A stretch of DNA of 64,000 nucleotides from JAEULH01 sp963789785 (lineage in GTDB: Bacteria; Pseudomonadota; Alphaproteobacteria; Rhodospirillales; Defluviicoccaceae): NCBI GenBank assembly GCA_963789785.1, contig CAWBNC010000024.1, forward strand, positions 110,537-174,536, in the 5' to 3' direction. The notes beneath the pieces were generated by a model. The model searched no databases, was not told where the DNA came from, and saw only the letters and a program-made list of their open reading frames with translations. Shown here one piece after another: positions 1-9,871 of the stretch. Made by a program: the position numbers and the translations under genes. Every line of letters begins with the position of its first letter. Within the stretch, counting starts at the first letter, position 1.

Positions 1-58
1 CGAGGAAACGTCGTGCCGGGAGGGTGCGCAGGGGGACTGACGATGGAACGAGCGACAC

Positions 59-106
59 GCTTGCGTTAGCTTAAAACGCAAGCCCGCCTGGCAAGGTCGC
101 CAGGCG
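59..106. other. Two tandem hairpins upstream of the CheB/CheR kinase gene
   Basis: Two perfect stem-loops lie back to back. The first has 9-bp arms GCTTGCGTT (59-67) and AACGCAAGC (75-83) with a 7-nt loop. The second has 8-bp arms CGCCTGGC (85-92) and GCCAGGCG (99-106) with loop AAGGTC. Neither is followed by a T-run, so a classical intrinsic terminator is not clear. They may end transcription of a gene left of the window or sit in the leader of the gene starting at 133. Confidence 0.5.
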
Positions 107-132
107 ACAGGACTAGGCGGCGGGGGACTTTG

Positions 133-3100
133 ATGGGACCGACGTCCATGAACCGAGGAGGCGCCGGAGACGGGGAAAGCGCCGGCGAAGAGCAGCCGGA
201 CAACGCCCTCGCGGGCCCTCCGGTTGTCGGCATTGGCGCATCGGCCGGCGGTATCAAGGCGCTGCAGACGTTTTTCGAAACGCTGCCGGACAAGACCGGG
301 ACTCGCCTTCGTCGTCATCGTCCATCTGGCGCCCGAGCATCGCAGCGAGCTGCCGAACATCCTCGCGGCGCGCACGGCGATGCCGGTGGTGCAGGTCGGC
401 GATCCGGTCCGGCTTGAAGCCGATCACGTGTACGTAACGCCGCCCGACCGCCGGCTTGAGATCGTCGATAACGAGATCGCGGCCCGTCCGTTCGACCATC
501 CGCGCGGGAGGCGCGCGCCCATCGACCTCTTCTTCCGTTCCCTCGCCGAGCACCGTGGCGACGCCTTTGCGATCATTCTGACCGGCGCGGGATCCGACGG
601 AGTGGTCGGCCTCAAGGCGGTGAAGGAGGCGAGCGGCATCATCCTGGTGCAGGATCCGAACGAGGCTGAATACGCGTCGATGCCGCAGAGCGCCATTTCC
701 ACCGGCCTGGCGGATTTTGTTCTGCCGCTGGCCGCGATCGGCAGGCAACTCGTTCAACTCGTTCAGAACGGGGCGAACTTCGCCCACAGGTTCATGCCGC
801 CCGACGATCGGGTTCTCGTTCAACGGATACTTGCGCACGTCAGAGCAAAAACCGGCCACGATTTCTCCAGGTACAAGAAATCGACGATCCAGCGGCGCAT
901 TGTCCGGCGAACGCAGGTCAACAAGAAAGAAAATTTCTCGGAGTACTTAGAATACCTCGAGCAGGATGCGGGAGAGGTTCAGGCCCTTTTCGCGGATCTC
1001 CTTATCTCGGTGACGACCTTCTTCCGGGATCCCGGCGCTTTCAAGGTACTGGCGGCAGAGGTGATTCCGCTGCTATTCGACGACCGATCGGCCGGCGACA
1101 ACATTCGGGTCTGGATTCCCGGCTGCGCGACCGGCGAGGAAGCTTATTCGATCGCCATGCTGCTGCTTGAGGAAGCCGCGCGTCGGAGCGATCGACCGGA
1201 GTTGCAGGTGTTCGCGTCCGATCTGGATGCCGCCGGCCTTGCCATCGCGCGTGACGGATGCTACCCGCTGGCCATCGAGGCCGATGTCAGTTCGGTCCGG
1301 CTGCGCCGGTTCTTTACGCGGGAAAGCGACCACTACCGCGTCAAGAGAGAGCTGCGCGAGACGGTTCTTTTCGCCAGCCACAGCCTGCTCCGCGATCCTC
1401 CGTTCGGCCGGCTCGACCTGATTTCGTGCCGGAACCTCCTCATCTACCTTGGTCGCGAGCTGCAGCAGCAGGCCTGCAGCATATTCCACTACGCCCTGAA
1501 GAACGGCGGCTTCCTTTTTCTGGGCACTGCCGAGAACGCGGACAACCCGCCGCAATTGTTCAACATGCTCCACCGGGAGGCGCGCATTTACCAGTCGGCG
1601 GGCCAGCAGGTCGAGCGGTCGTTCGAGCTGCCGAAGCTGTTGAGCTACGACCGGTATGGCGGCCAGTCGCTACAGACCGCTCGCCCGGCGGTCACGAGCA
1701 ACGGGATCAACGAAGCCAGTCTGCATCGCTCCGCATTGGAAAAGAACGCTCCCCCCAGCGTCGTCGTCGACGAGAAACATCGGGTTCTTCATCTTTCGGA
1801 ATCGGCCGGCCGCTTCCTGCAACCGTCGGCGGGGCCGTTGAGTAGCGACATCAGCGAGCTCGTCCGCCGTGAGCTGCGCTTCGACCTGCGCGCCGCGCTC
1901 GATCGCGCCTTCGATGCGGGTCAGACCAGTCTGAGTTTGCCGGTCTCCGTTCAGTTCAACGGCCAGGCGCATCTGGTCTACCTCCAGGTTCGCCCTCTCG
2001 AACGGGACGGTGATTCGTCGGTGCGTCATGCCATCGTTTTCTTCATCGAAGGCGAACACACCGATGACCTGGCGACGGATGTCGCGCCGGGTACCGGAGA
2101 AGAGAACCGCGCTGCCGGGGACACAATCCGCAGGCTGCGCGAAGAACTGGCGCTGACGCAGAACCGGCTGAAGTCGATGCGCGAGCAGTCCGAAAGCGCG
2201 ACCGAGGATCTCCGTGCCGCCAATGAAGAACTGCAGTCGATCAACGAGGAGTTCCGCTCCACGTCCGAGGAACTGGAGACGAGTAAGGAAGAGTTGCAGT
2301 CCATTAACGAAGAACTTCAGACCGTCAACGCGGAGCTCAAGGCGAAGCTCGAGAGCGTGACCGTCGCTCACAGCGACCTGCAGAACCTGATGGCGGCGAC
2401 CGACGTCGGGGTTCTGTTCCTGGATCAGGCTCTGTGCATAAAGAGGTTTACGCCGGGCGTCACAAACCTCTTCAACATCACGGCGGCCGACGAAGGCCGG
2501 CCGATCACCGATTTCACGCACCAGCTCGCCTATGACGGTATTGCCGAGGATGCGGCGAACGTGATCAAGGATCTGCGCTTCCGTGAGCGGGAAGTCGCGA
2601 GCCACGCGCTGCGCTGGTACCTGATGCGGCTCCGGCCGTACCGGACGGTCGACGACCGGATCGACGGCGTGGTCGTGACGTTTATCGACATCACCGAGCG
2701 GCGCGCGACAGAGGATGCCCTGCGCAAGAGCGAGGATCGTTTGCGCCAGATGACCCAGTTGGTCGAGATGTCCGGAGAGCCGATCTGCGTGTGGGACTAC
2801 AATGACGGGGTCGTCGAGTGGAATCGCGGGAGCGAGTTGCTCTTCGGCTACGGCCGGGAGGAGGCGCTCGGTCGGGAAAAGCAGGCGCTTCTTGGTACCA
2901 GGTTCATCGGCTCATCATTTTCGGAGGTCAAACGGCAGGTCGGCCATGGCGGAAGCTGGAATGGAGAGGCCCGTCACACGACCAAGGACGGCCGGCTGCA
3001 TTACGGTCGAGACGCGCATCGAGTTGTTTCCCCTCGACGGCCGCCGGCTGGTTCTGGAAACCGATCGCGACGTCACCGAGCGGAAGACCTGGGAACAACG

Positions 3101-3695
3101 TCAGCAACTGCTACTCAGCGAACTGACCCACCGGGTCAAGAACATCCTGAGTGTGGTCCAGTCGATGGCCCATCAGACGATGCGGAACAGTCGGTCCCTC
3201 GAGGAATTCATCGGCCGGTTTGACGGGCGTCTCGATGCTTTGGCAAACGCGCACAAGCTGCTTGTCGATTCGGAATGGAGAGGCACCGAGTTGACCGCGC
3301 TCGCCGACCATCAGCTTCGGCCGTACATCATGGATCTGCCGGATCGACTGTCCGTCGATGGCGAACCGCTTGTGCTACCGGCGCACATTGCGACGCCGCT
3401 TGGTCTGGTGCTGCATGAGTTGGCGACCAATGCAGCGAGGCACGGCGCCTGGAGCGTCGCCGGCGGCACGGTCCATCTGAGCTGGCGGCAGGACAGCGAC
3501 GGTGGCAATGGTTGCCGGCTCTCGGTCGTGTGGCGGGAGCGGAACGGCCCGCCGGTTCATGAACCGGACCACGCGGGTTTCGGCTCGCGCCTGATTCAAG
3601 GCGGAATTCCCGGAGCGGACGTCCGCCATCAGTACGCTGCCGACGGCGTTGTCTGCACGATCTCGCTCCTGCTGTCCGATAGCGAGCCATGCTGA
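133..3695 (+). CDS. CheB-CheR-PAS-HWE histidine kinase polyprotein, two frameshifts
   Basis: Multidomain chemotaxis-type signalling protein of about 1,187 residues. An N-terminal CheB methylesterase domain shows GASAGG (Ser), VHLAPEH (His) and TGAGSDG (Asp). A CheR SAM-dependent methyltransferase domain follows, with the WIPGCATGEEAYS and SCRNLLIYL motifs (about nt 790-1600). A long EELQS/NEE-rich coiled coil (about 2130-2370) leads to two PAS domains and a C-terminal HWE-family kinase with HRVKN (phospho-acceptor His) and HELATNAARHGA (N box). The reading frame shifts near 300 and near 3005, with homology continuing across both. The start is ATG 133, preceded by a GGGGGAC stretch. Such fusions are known in alphaproteobacteria and probably tie receptor-like modification to phosphorelay output. 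No chemoreceptor gene is adjacent. Confidence 0.85.
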
Positions 3696-3849
3696 CGGTG
3701 CGATCGCGAGGCACCGGGAAGGTACAGAAATTTTCCATAATATCCGTTATGCGGCAATCGCGTCGGTGCGGGAAGGCCCTACGCTCCGAACGCCCTTTCG
3801 CCGCGGCCGGAGAGTCGGCCGTAACGATAGTCAATGGACGGAGACCGTC

Positions 3850-4739
3850 ATGACCGATGAGGCCGGGGTCGACGAACCTTCCGCGGCGATCGACCGCCTG
3901 CTCGCGATCATGGCCCGCCTGCGCGACCCGAAGGCCGGCTGCCCGTGGGACGTCCTGCAGACCTTCGCCACGATCGCCCCGCACACGATCGAGGAAGCCT
4001 ATGAGGTCGTCGACGCCATCGGCCGCGACGACCTCGCCGGGCTCAAGGAAGAACTCGGCGATCTGCTCCTTCAGGTCGTCTTCCACGCGCGCATGGCCGA
4101 AGAGCAAGGCGCGTTCGATTTCGCCGCCGTGACGGCCGCGATCAGCGACAAACTCGTTCGCCGTCACCCGCATGTGTTCGCCGATGCCGTCGTCGAAAGC
4201 GCCGAGGCGCAGACCCTGGACTGGGAGCGATACAAGGAAGCCGAGCGCGCCGCCAAGGCCGCGGCGACCGGCGGTCACGATTCAATGATTGGCAGCAGCG
4301 TTCTGCACGGCGTCGCCAGCGCCCTGCCGGCCCTGATCAGGGCGGCGAAGCTGCAGGCCCGCGCCGCGCGGGTCGGCTTCGACTGGCCCGACGCAGCGTC
4401 CGCCCTGCCGAAGATCAGCGAGGAGCTTGCCGAGCTGACCGCCGAGATGGAACAGAGATGGGCGTCGGGAGCAATTATAACTCCACGGCGACTGGCCTCC
4501 CCGGCGGAACGAATCGTGACCGGCTGGAGGATGAACTGGGCGACCTCCTGTTTGCCTGCGTCAACGTCGCCCGCAAGCTGAAGATTGATCCTGAAGCCGC
4601 GCTGCGCCGGTCCAGCGGCAAGTTCGAGCGCCGCTTTGCATGTATCGAAGCGCGGCTCGCCGCCGACGGCCTTAGCGCGGACGCCGTCGGCTTGGACGCG
4701 CTCGAACGGCTCTGGCTCGAGGTCAAGGCCGCAGAGTAA
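3850..4739 (+). CDS. mazG: Nucleoside triphosphate pyrophosphohydrolase MazG, frameshifted
   Basis: MazG hydrolyses non-canonical or excess NTPs to NMP and PPi in the cytosol. The first MazG domain shows the RDPKAGCPWD opening, EEAYEVVDAI and EELGDLLLQVVFHARM, which carries the Mg-binding E-rich helices. The second domain has EELAELTAEM and, after the shift, DELGDLLFACVNVARKL. The C-terminal KFERRF motif is typical. The frame shifts somewhere at 4455-4520, and the C-terminal part is read in another frame to the stop at 4739. The start is ATG 3850. The reconstructed length of about 296 residues fits a two-domain MazG. The next gene, pgm, is convergent. Confidence 0.88.
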
Positions 4740-4752
4740 AGTCCCCGACTTT

Positions 4753-4782
4753 CGGCTTTCGGACGAGGCCAACCGAAAGCCG
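4753..4782. terminator. Hairpin between convergent mazG and pgm
   Basis: Perfect 10-bp arms CGGCTTTCGG (4753-4762) and CCGAAAGCCG (4773-4782) enclose a 10-nt loop. The element sits exactly between the mazG stop (4739) and the pgm stop (4789-4791). It is placed to serve both strands. There is no clear U-tract, so the termination role rests on position and stem strength. Confidence 0.6.
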
Positions 4783-4788
4783 CTTGAT

Positions 4789-6423
4789 CTAAGTAATAAC
4801 GGTCGGCTCCTTGCGGCCGGTTCGCTGCTCGATCTCGGCGATTTCGCCGGCGATTTTGATCAGGTCGGCCAGCGCGCCCTGGGTCTCCAGATCGTGGCGG
4901 GCCGGGTCCGGTTCGTAGCGCTCGACGTAGAGCCGCAGGGTCGCGCCTTCGGTTCCCGTACCCGAAAGGCGGAAAACGATCCTGGAGCCGTCGTCAAAGC
5001 CGATGCGGATCCCCTGCTTCGTCGAGACGCTGCCGTCGACTGGATCGGTGTAGGCAAAGTCGTCGGCGAAGGCCACCGCGTAGCCGCCAAGGGTCTTTCC
5101 CTTCAGCGTTTCGGTCATTGCGCGGAGGTGATCCATCAGTCCCTCGGCGGCGGCGCTGTCGACGCCTTCGTAATCGTGGCGCGAGTAGTAATTGCGTCCG
5201 TAGGTCTGCCAGTGGCCCCGGACGATCTCGTCAACCGTCATCTTCTTCGCCGCCAGGATGTTGAGCCACATCAGCACCGCCCACAACCCGTCCTTCTCGC
5301 GGACGTGATTGGATCCGGTGCCGAAGCTCTCCTCGCCGCAGACGGTCGCCATTCCGGCGTCGAGCAGGTTGCCGAAAAACTTCCACCCCGTCGGCGTCTC
5401 GAAGCAGGGAATGTTCAACGCCTCGGCGACCCGGTCGGCGGCAAGGCTGGTCGGCATCGACCGGGCGATTCCGGTCAGCCCGCCGGCGTATCCGGGCGCA
5501 GAGGTCGCGTTGGCGGCGATGATCGCAAGGCTGTCGCTGGGTGTGACAAATCGGCCACGGCCGATGATCATGTTGCGATCGCCGTCACCATCAGAGGCGG
5601 CGCCGAACTGCGGGCCGTCCGGCATGGCGATCCGCTCGACCAGCTCGTGGGCATGAACCAGATTGGGATCGGGATGACCGCCGCCGAAGTCCTCGAGCGG
5701 CTCGCCGTGGATCACCGAGCCGGACGGCGCGCCGAGCATATCTTCGAGGATTTTTCGTGCGTAAGGGCCCGTTACCGCATGCATCGCATCAAAGCACAGG
5801 GCGAACGAGCCCGATGTCAGCAGCGCGCGGATCGCGTCGAAATCGAACAGCTCCTGCATCAGCGCGGCATAATCGGCGATCGGGTCGATCACCTCGACGG
5901 CCATGTCTCCCAGTCTCGTTGTGTGAACAACGTCAAGATCGATATCCGCTGCATCAACAATGTCGTACGAGCTGATCTTCTGCGTGTGGGCGAAGATCGC
6001 CTCGGTCACTTTCTCCGGCGCCGGGCCGCCGTTGGTGATGTTGTACTTCAGCCCGAAGTCCTCGCTCGGCCCGCCGGGATTGTGACTCGCCGAAAGAACG
6101 ATGCCGCCGAAGGCCTTGTGCTTGCGAATGACGCAGGACGCCGCCGGCGTCGACAGGATGCCCCCCTGCCCGACCAGAACCCGGCCGAAGTCGTTGGCCG
6201 CGGCCATCTTGAGAATGATCTGGATGACATCGCGGTTGAAGTATCGCCCGTCGCCGCCGACGACCAGCGTCTGCCCGCGATAACCTTCCAGCGAGTTGAA
6301 AATAGATTGAACGAAGTTCTCAACGTAATGGGGCTGTTTAAAAACGGAGACCTTCTTGCGGAGGCCCGACGTCCCGGGCTTCTGCCCCGCGAACGGGGTC
6401 GTCTCGACACGACGGCTGCTCAT
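4789..6423 (-). CDS. pgm: Phosphoglucomutase (alpha-D-glucose-1,6-bisphosphate dependent)
   Basis: Interconverts glucose-1-phosphate and glucose-6-phosphate, feeding GalU (13.8 kb) with glucose-1-phosphate. The intact 544-residue protein begins MSSRRVETTPFAGQKPGTSG, the phosphoglucomutase opening. It carries the catalytic phosphoserine loop LSASHNPGGP, the metal loop SDGDGDRNMI, the sugar-binding GEESFG motif and the phosphate-binding RLSGTGTEGA near the C-terminus. Length is normal for the family. The start at 6423 has a GGAGGAGAG Shine-Dalgarno sequence about 8 nt upstream. It is one of the few long genes in this part without a frameshift. Confidence 0.95.
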   Translation of the reverse strand: MSSRRVETTPFAGQKPGTSGLRKKVSVFKQPHYVENFVQSIFNSLEGYRGQTLVVGGDGRYFNRDVIQIILKMAAANDFGRVLVGQGGILSTPAASCVIRKHKAFGGIVLSASHNPGGPSEDFGLKYNITNGGPAPEKVTEAIFAHTQKISSYDIVDAADIDLDVVHTTRLGDMAVEVIDPIADYAALMQELFDFDAIRALLTSGSFALCFDAMHAVTGPYARKILEDMLGAPSGSVIHGEPLEDFGGGHPDPNLVHAHELVERIAMPDGPQFGAASDGDGDRNMIIGRGRFVTPSDSLAIIAANATSAPGYAGGLTGIARSMPTSLAADRVAEALNIPCFETPTGWKFFGNLLDAGMATVCGEESFGTGSNHVREKDGLWAVLMWLNILAAKKMTVDEIVRGHWQTYGRNYYSRHDYEGVDSAAAEGLMDHLRAMTETLKGKTLGGYAVAFADDFAYTDPVDGSVSTKQGIRIGFDDGSRIVFRLSGTGTEGATLRLYVERYEPDPARHDLETQGALADLIKIAGEIAEIEQRTGRKEPTVIT

Positions 6424-6786
6424 CTTTTTTCTCTCCTCCGATCCCGAAGCGGTTGAAACGACTTTCGCGGCACGTTAACAGGTCGCGCGAAGCCGGCCAA
6501 GCGTCGGCCCGGAAGTGCTGCGGCGGATGGACGCGTGAACCGACGCCCTGTCGGACGGTAATCGAAACGCGGGAGGCCTACGCAGCCGATACGCGTAAAA
6601 AGCGATGCTGCGAAACGTAACGCTTTGTTATAGTATCGGCCATAACAATGCGGCGGGAAAGAGGCGGGTTCATACCCGTGTCGCGGGAGGCGTGTTTTTA
6701 CCGGTTGAATGACGTCAGCAAACCCGTGCGTTCGGCCACGGCGGATGTGCGGGACGTGATGGCAGGGGCGACATGAGGGGAACTCG
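6424..6786. promoter_or_regulatory. Divergent intergenic region pgm / D,D-carboxypeptidase
   Basis: About 360 bases with no convincing gene. It must hold the promoters of pgm (minus) and the carboxypeptidase gene (plus). An A/T-rich stretch at about 6595-6655 contains TTGTTATAGTAT and nearby GTTAT/ATAAC half-sites, which could be a promoter or operator. I cannot assign a sigma-factor type. Confidence 0.3.
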
Positions 6787-8407
6787 ATGAGAAATTGCGC
6801 TCGGTTTGCGGCGAAGCTTTTGTGGGGTGGAGCCCTCCTCGTCGCCGCGATCCTGAACGCGGGCGACCGGGCCGAGGCGGCCGCGTACGCGGCGCTGGTC
6901 ATGGACGCGGCGACGGGCCAAATACTCAGCCAGGTGGATGCCGACGCGCCGCGCTACCCGGCCTCGCTGACCAAGATGATGACGCTGTACATGCTGTTCG
7001 AGGCTCTCGACAGCAAGACGCTCAAGCTGAGCAGCCCGATGAAGGTTTCGGCGCTGGCGGCATCCCGGCCGCCGTCGAGGCTCGGCCTGCATATCGGTGA
7101 TACCATCACGGTGCGCGAAGCGATCCTGGCGCTGGTGACGAAGTCGGCGAACGATGTTGCGACGGTCGTTGCCGAGAAGCTCGGCGGTAGCGAAACGAGG
7201 TTCGCCCAGAGGATGACCGCCAAGGCCCGCAGGCTCGGCATGAAGCGGACGACTTTCCGTAATGCCTCGGGTCTGCCGCACCGGAGTCAGCTCACCACGG
7301 CCCGCGATATGGCGGTGCTCGGTCGCGCCCTGCTGCGCCGCTTCCCCCACTACTACGCCTACTTTTCGGAGCCGGCCTTCGATTACGACGGTCAGCGCTA
7401 CGCCAACCACAATCACCTGCTCGGCAATTACGACGGCGTCGACGGCATCAAGACCGGTTATATCCATGCGTCCGGCTTCAACCTGGTCGCCTCGGCGAAG
7501 CGGGACGGTCGCCGCCTGATCGGCGTTGTCTTCGGTGCGCGCTCCCCTGCCGAGCGCAGCTACAAGATGGCCGGCCTGCTCGACAAGGGCTTCGATACGC
7601 TGCCGCCGGTTCGCGATCGCCCTGCAGATGAACCCGCGGCGACCGGCAGCGAGCACTCCCAGCATGACTCCCGCGCCGGCGCGGGAATCGGCGGGGACAT
7701 CCGAGGCGCCGACGGTGCAGGCGGCTGCGGGCGATCTGCCGGGTGTCATGATCGCCAGCAACGACATCAGCGCAGCGCTGGAAGCTGTGGCCGATCGGTC
7801 CTGGGGCATCCAGGTCGGCGCGTTCAGCGCCCCCGACAGCGCCCTTGCCCGGACCCGCAGCGCGGCGACGCTGGCGGCAAGCAACCTCGCCGGCGCGACC
7901 GCCGAGGTTCTCGCCCAGCAGAATGACGACGGCGACATTCACTACCTTTCACGCATCCACGGCCTCACCCGAAGCGACGCCGATGGCGCCTGCGTCCGGC
8001 TGCAGGCGCGCAGGATGGGCTGCTTCGTGGTGGCCCTCGATGACCCTGTCCCCGCTGTCGGCTCCGGTGGGCCGGCAACCGATGGCAGCGAACGCGACGT
8101 CCGGCGGCCATGACAGCGCGAGCGCGGACGGAGGCTGGGGCGTCCAGGTCGGAGTCTACCCGCGCCGCGCCGCGGCGCTGGTGACGGCGAAGGACGCCTT
8201 CGCCAAGGCGCCGGCGCCGCTTGCCCAAGGCACGATCAAGGTCGTTCCCCTGAAGGGGCGACGCGGCCCGTTGTATCGCGCGCGCATCCTCGGCCTCGAC
8301 AAGGAGCGCGCCTATTCCGCCTGCCGCGCGCTCAAGGCGGAGAAGACCCCCTGCATGGTCCTGCGTATGACCGACGCCGATCGCGAGCAGCAGGCCGCGG
8401 CTGCTAG
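6787..8407 (+). CDS. D-alanyl-D-alanine carboxypeptidase with two SPOR domains, frameshifted
   Basis: Penicillin-binding protein 5/6-type D,D-carboxypeptidase (peptidase S11), which trims the terminal D-Ala of peptidoglycan stem peptides in the periplasm. An N-terminal signal peptide precedes the three catalytic motifs SLTK, SAN (TKSANDVA) and KTG (GIKTGYI). The C-terminal half carries two SPOR repeats, recognisable as WGIQVGAFSAPDSA and WGVQVGVYPRRAAA. SPOR domains bind denuded septal glycan, which suggests a role in division. The frame shifts near 7650 and 8060. The start is ATG 6787 with an AGGGGAA Shine-Dalgarno sequence. The 3' end runs into an IS5-like element at CTAG 8404-8407, so the last residues are lost. 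Confidence 0.85.
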
Positions 8408-9702
8408 CAGGCTGCTGAAAAGGGTGGCGGTTTTGCGCGTTCGTATCGGATCCGCGTTGGTGGTCGATTGCCGGCGGATGCGCGGGAGCGCACGGTTCGT
8501 GGGACTGTTCGGCTACGTGGACCTGGAGAAGCGGGTCCGTGTCGGATCACCGCTCGCGGGTGATCCGCGGCATTGTCAACGCGACGCTGGCCGGGCTCTC
8601 GGGTGAGTTCGACGGGCTGATTCGCCCCATGGCCGCGAGTCGATCCGCGCCGGAGCGGCGCTGCGGGCGCTGGCAGCGTTCTATTCGATCGCTCGAGCGG
8701 CACTGGTGGAGCGGATCGAGTTCGACTTCTGTTCGGCTGGTTCGTCGGCCTGGGCGTCGACGATCCGGTGTGGGATGCGACGACCTTTACCAAGAACCGC
8801 GACCTGGCTGCTGGAAGGCGATGTGGCGGTGAAGTTTCTGGCCGGGGTGCTCGAGCTGGCAGCGCGAAGACGCTCATGTCCGTAGCGAGCACTTTTCGGT
8901 GGACGGCAGGCTGCTGGAGGCCTGGGCCAGCGACCAAGAGCTTCCGCCCCAAGGACGGCTCCGGAGCGCTGCCGGATGCGGGACGCAATGGCGAGCAGGA
9001 CTTCCGCGGGCAGAAGCGCGGCAACGAGACGCATGCGTCTGCCACCGATCCGGATGACAGGCTCTACCGCAAGGGCCGCGGCAAGGAGGCGAAGCTCTGC
9101 TTCATGGGGCATGCGCTGATGGAGAACCGCAACGGGCTCGATCGTCGGCGCCGTCGCCACCCGCGCCTCGGGCCACGCCGAGCGGCTGGCCGCCGTGGAG
9201 CTGATCACGCCGCACGCGGAGGCGCCGGGGCGGCCGGAGCCGATCACGCTGGGCGCCGACAAGGGGTACGACGCCCAGGACTTCATAGCCGAGCTGGGCG
9301 AGATCGACGTCACCGCGCACGTGGCGCAGAACCTCAGCGGCCGGCGCTCGGCGATCGACGACTGAGACGGCGCGCGATCCCGGCTAGACGGTCAGCCTGC
9401 GCATCCGCAAGCGCATCGAGTGAGGCCTTCGGCTGCGGCCAAGACCATCGACCGGGCTCAGCAAGGCCCGCCAGCCGCGGGCTGGCGCAAGATCGACTGG
9501 CAGTCCACCTTCGCCATGGCCGCCGGTACGCCTGGCTCCGGCATGCCAAAGCCGCTCAGAAGCGGCCGGCTTGACGGCCGAACGCCCGTCCTGCGAGTGT
9601 CCCGGCGCCCGAAAATGTCGAGCCGAACGACGGTAGCGACGACGCACCCAGCCTCAGCGCAAGCACAATGACCCGCTCACCGACGCGCGAAGATCGCGGT
9701 GC
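8408..9702 (+). mobile_element. Degenerate IS5-like element (copy 1)
   Basis: Base-by-base similar to the intact element at 20747-22064 and in the same orientation. It starts with the same CAGGCTGCTGAAAAGG end next to CTAG. The transposase frame is broken many times by short insertions and deletions plus some substitutions. Recognisable pieces include GNETHASATDPD and FCFMGHAL-type stretches. The right inverted repeat (TTTCAGCAGCCTT in copy 2) is not found. Similarity fades at about 9700, so the right boundary is approximate. The element sits between two genes that both lack their ends. Confidence 0.8.
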
Positions 9703-9830
9703 CGGCCCGGACACCCGCCGGTAGCCGTCGATCGTCGCTTTCGCGCCACTAGCGCCGGCGGCGGCCGCCAGCCGATGACGGCCGCCAGCACCGCCGGGTC
9801 CATCAGCGTGCCGTAAAAGAAGTAGCGCAT
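9703..9830 (-). pseudogene. Gamma-glutamylcyclotransferase/AIG2-like gene, N-terminal fragment
   Basis: The fragment begins MRYFFYGTLMDPAVLAAVIG. This is the YGTL substrate-binding loop that opens AIG2/gamma-glutamylcyclotransferase-like proteins. After a frameshift near 9752 the family motif continues as ATIDGYRRV. Coding similarity then stops where IS copy 1 ends. Only about 40 of the usual 130-180 residues remain. It lies about 40 bases downstream of the hydrolase gene at 9872-10960 on the same strand. Insertion, or a deletion driven by the IS, probably removed the rest. Confidence 0.6.
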
Positions 9831-9871
9831 GCGATCATCGACGCACCGGCCGACCCAGCTTCGCCATCCGC

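Noticed and set aside
300..3010. Programmed ribosomal frameshift in the CheB/CheR kinase gene
   Set aside because: No slippery heptamer with downstream structure was evident, and similar shifts occur in dozens of unrelated genes here, so error is the simpler explanation.
4585..6456. Long open frame on the plus strand opposite pgm (623 codons)
   Set aside because: Antisense shadow caused by the GC-rich third codon positions of pgm; no protein-family motif and no ribosome site.
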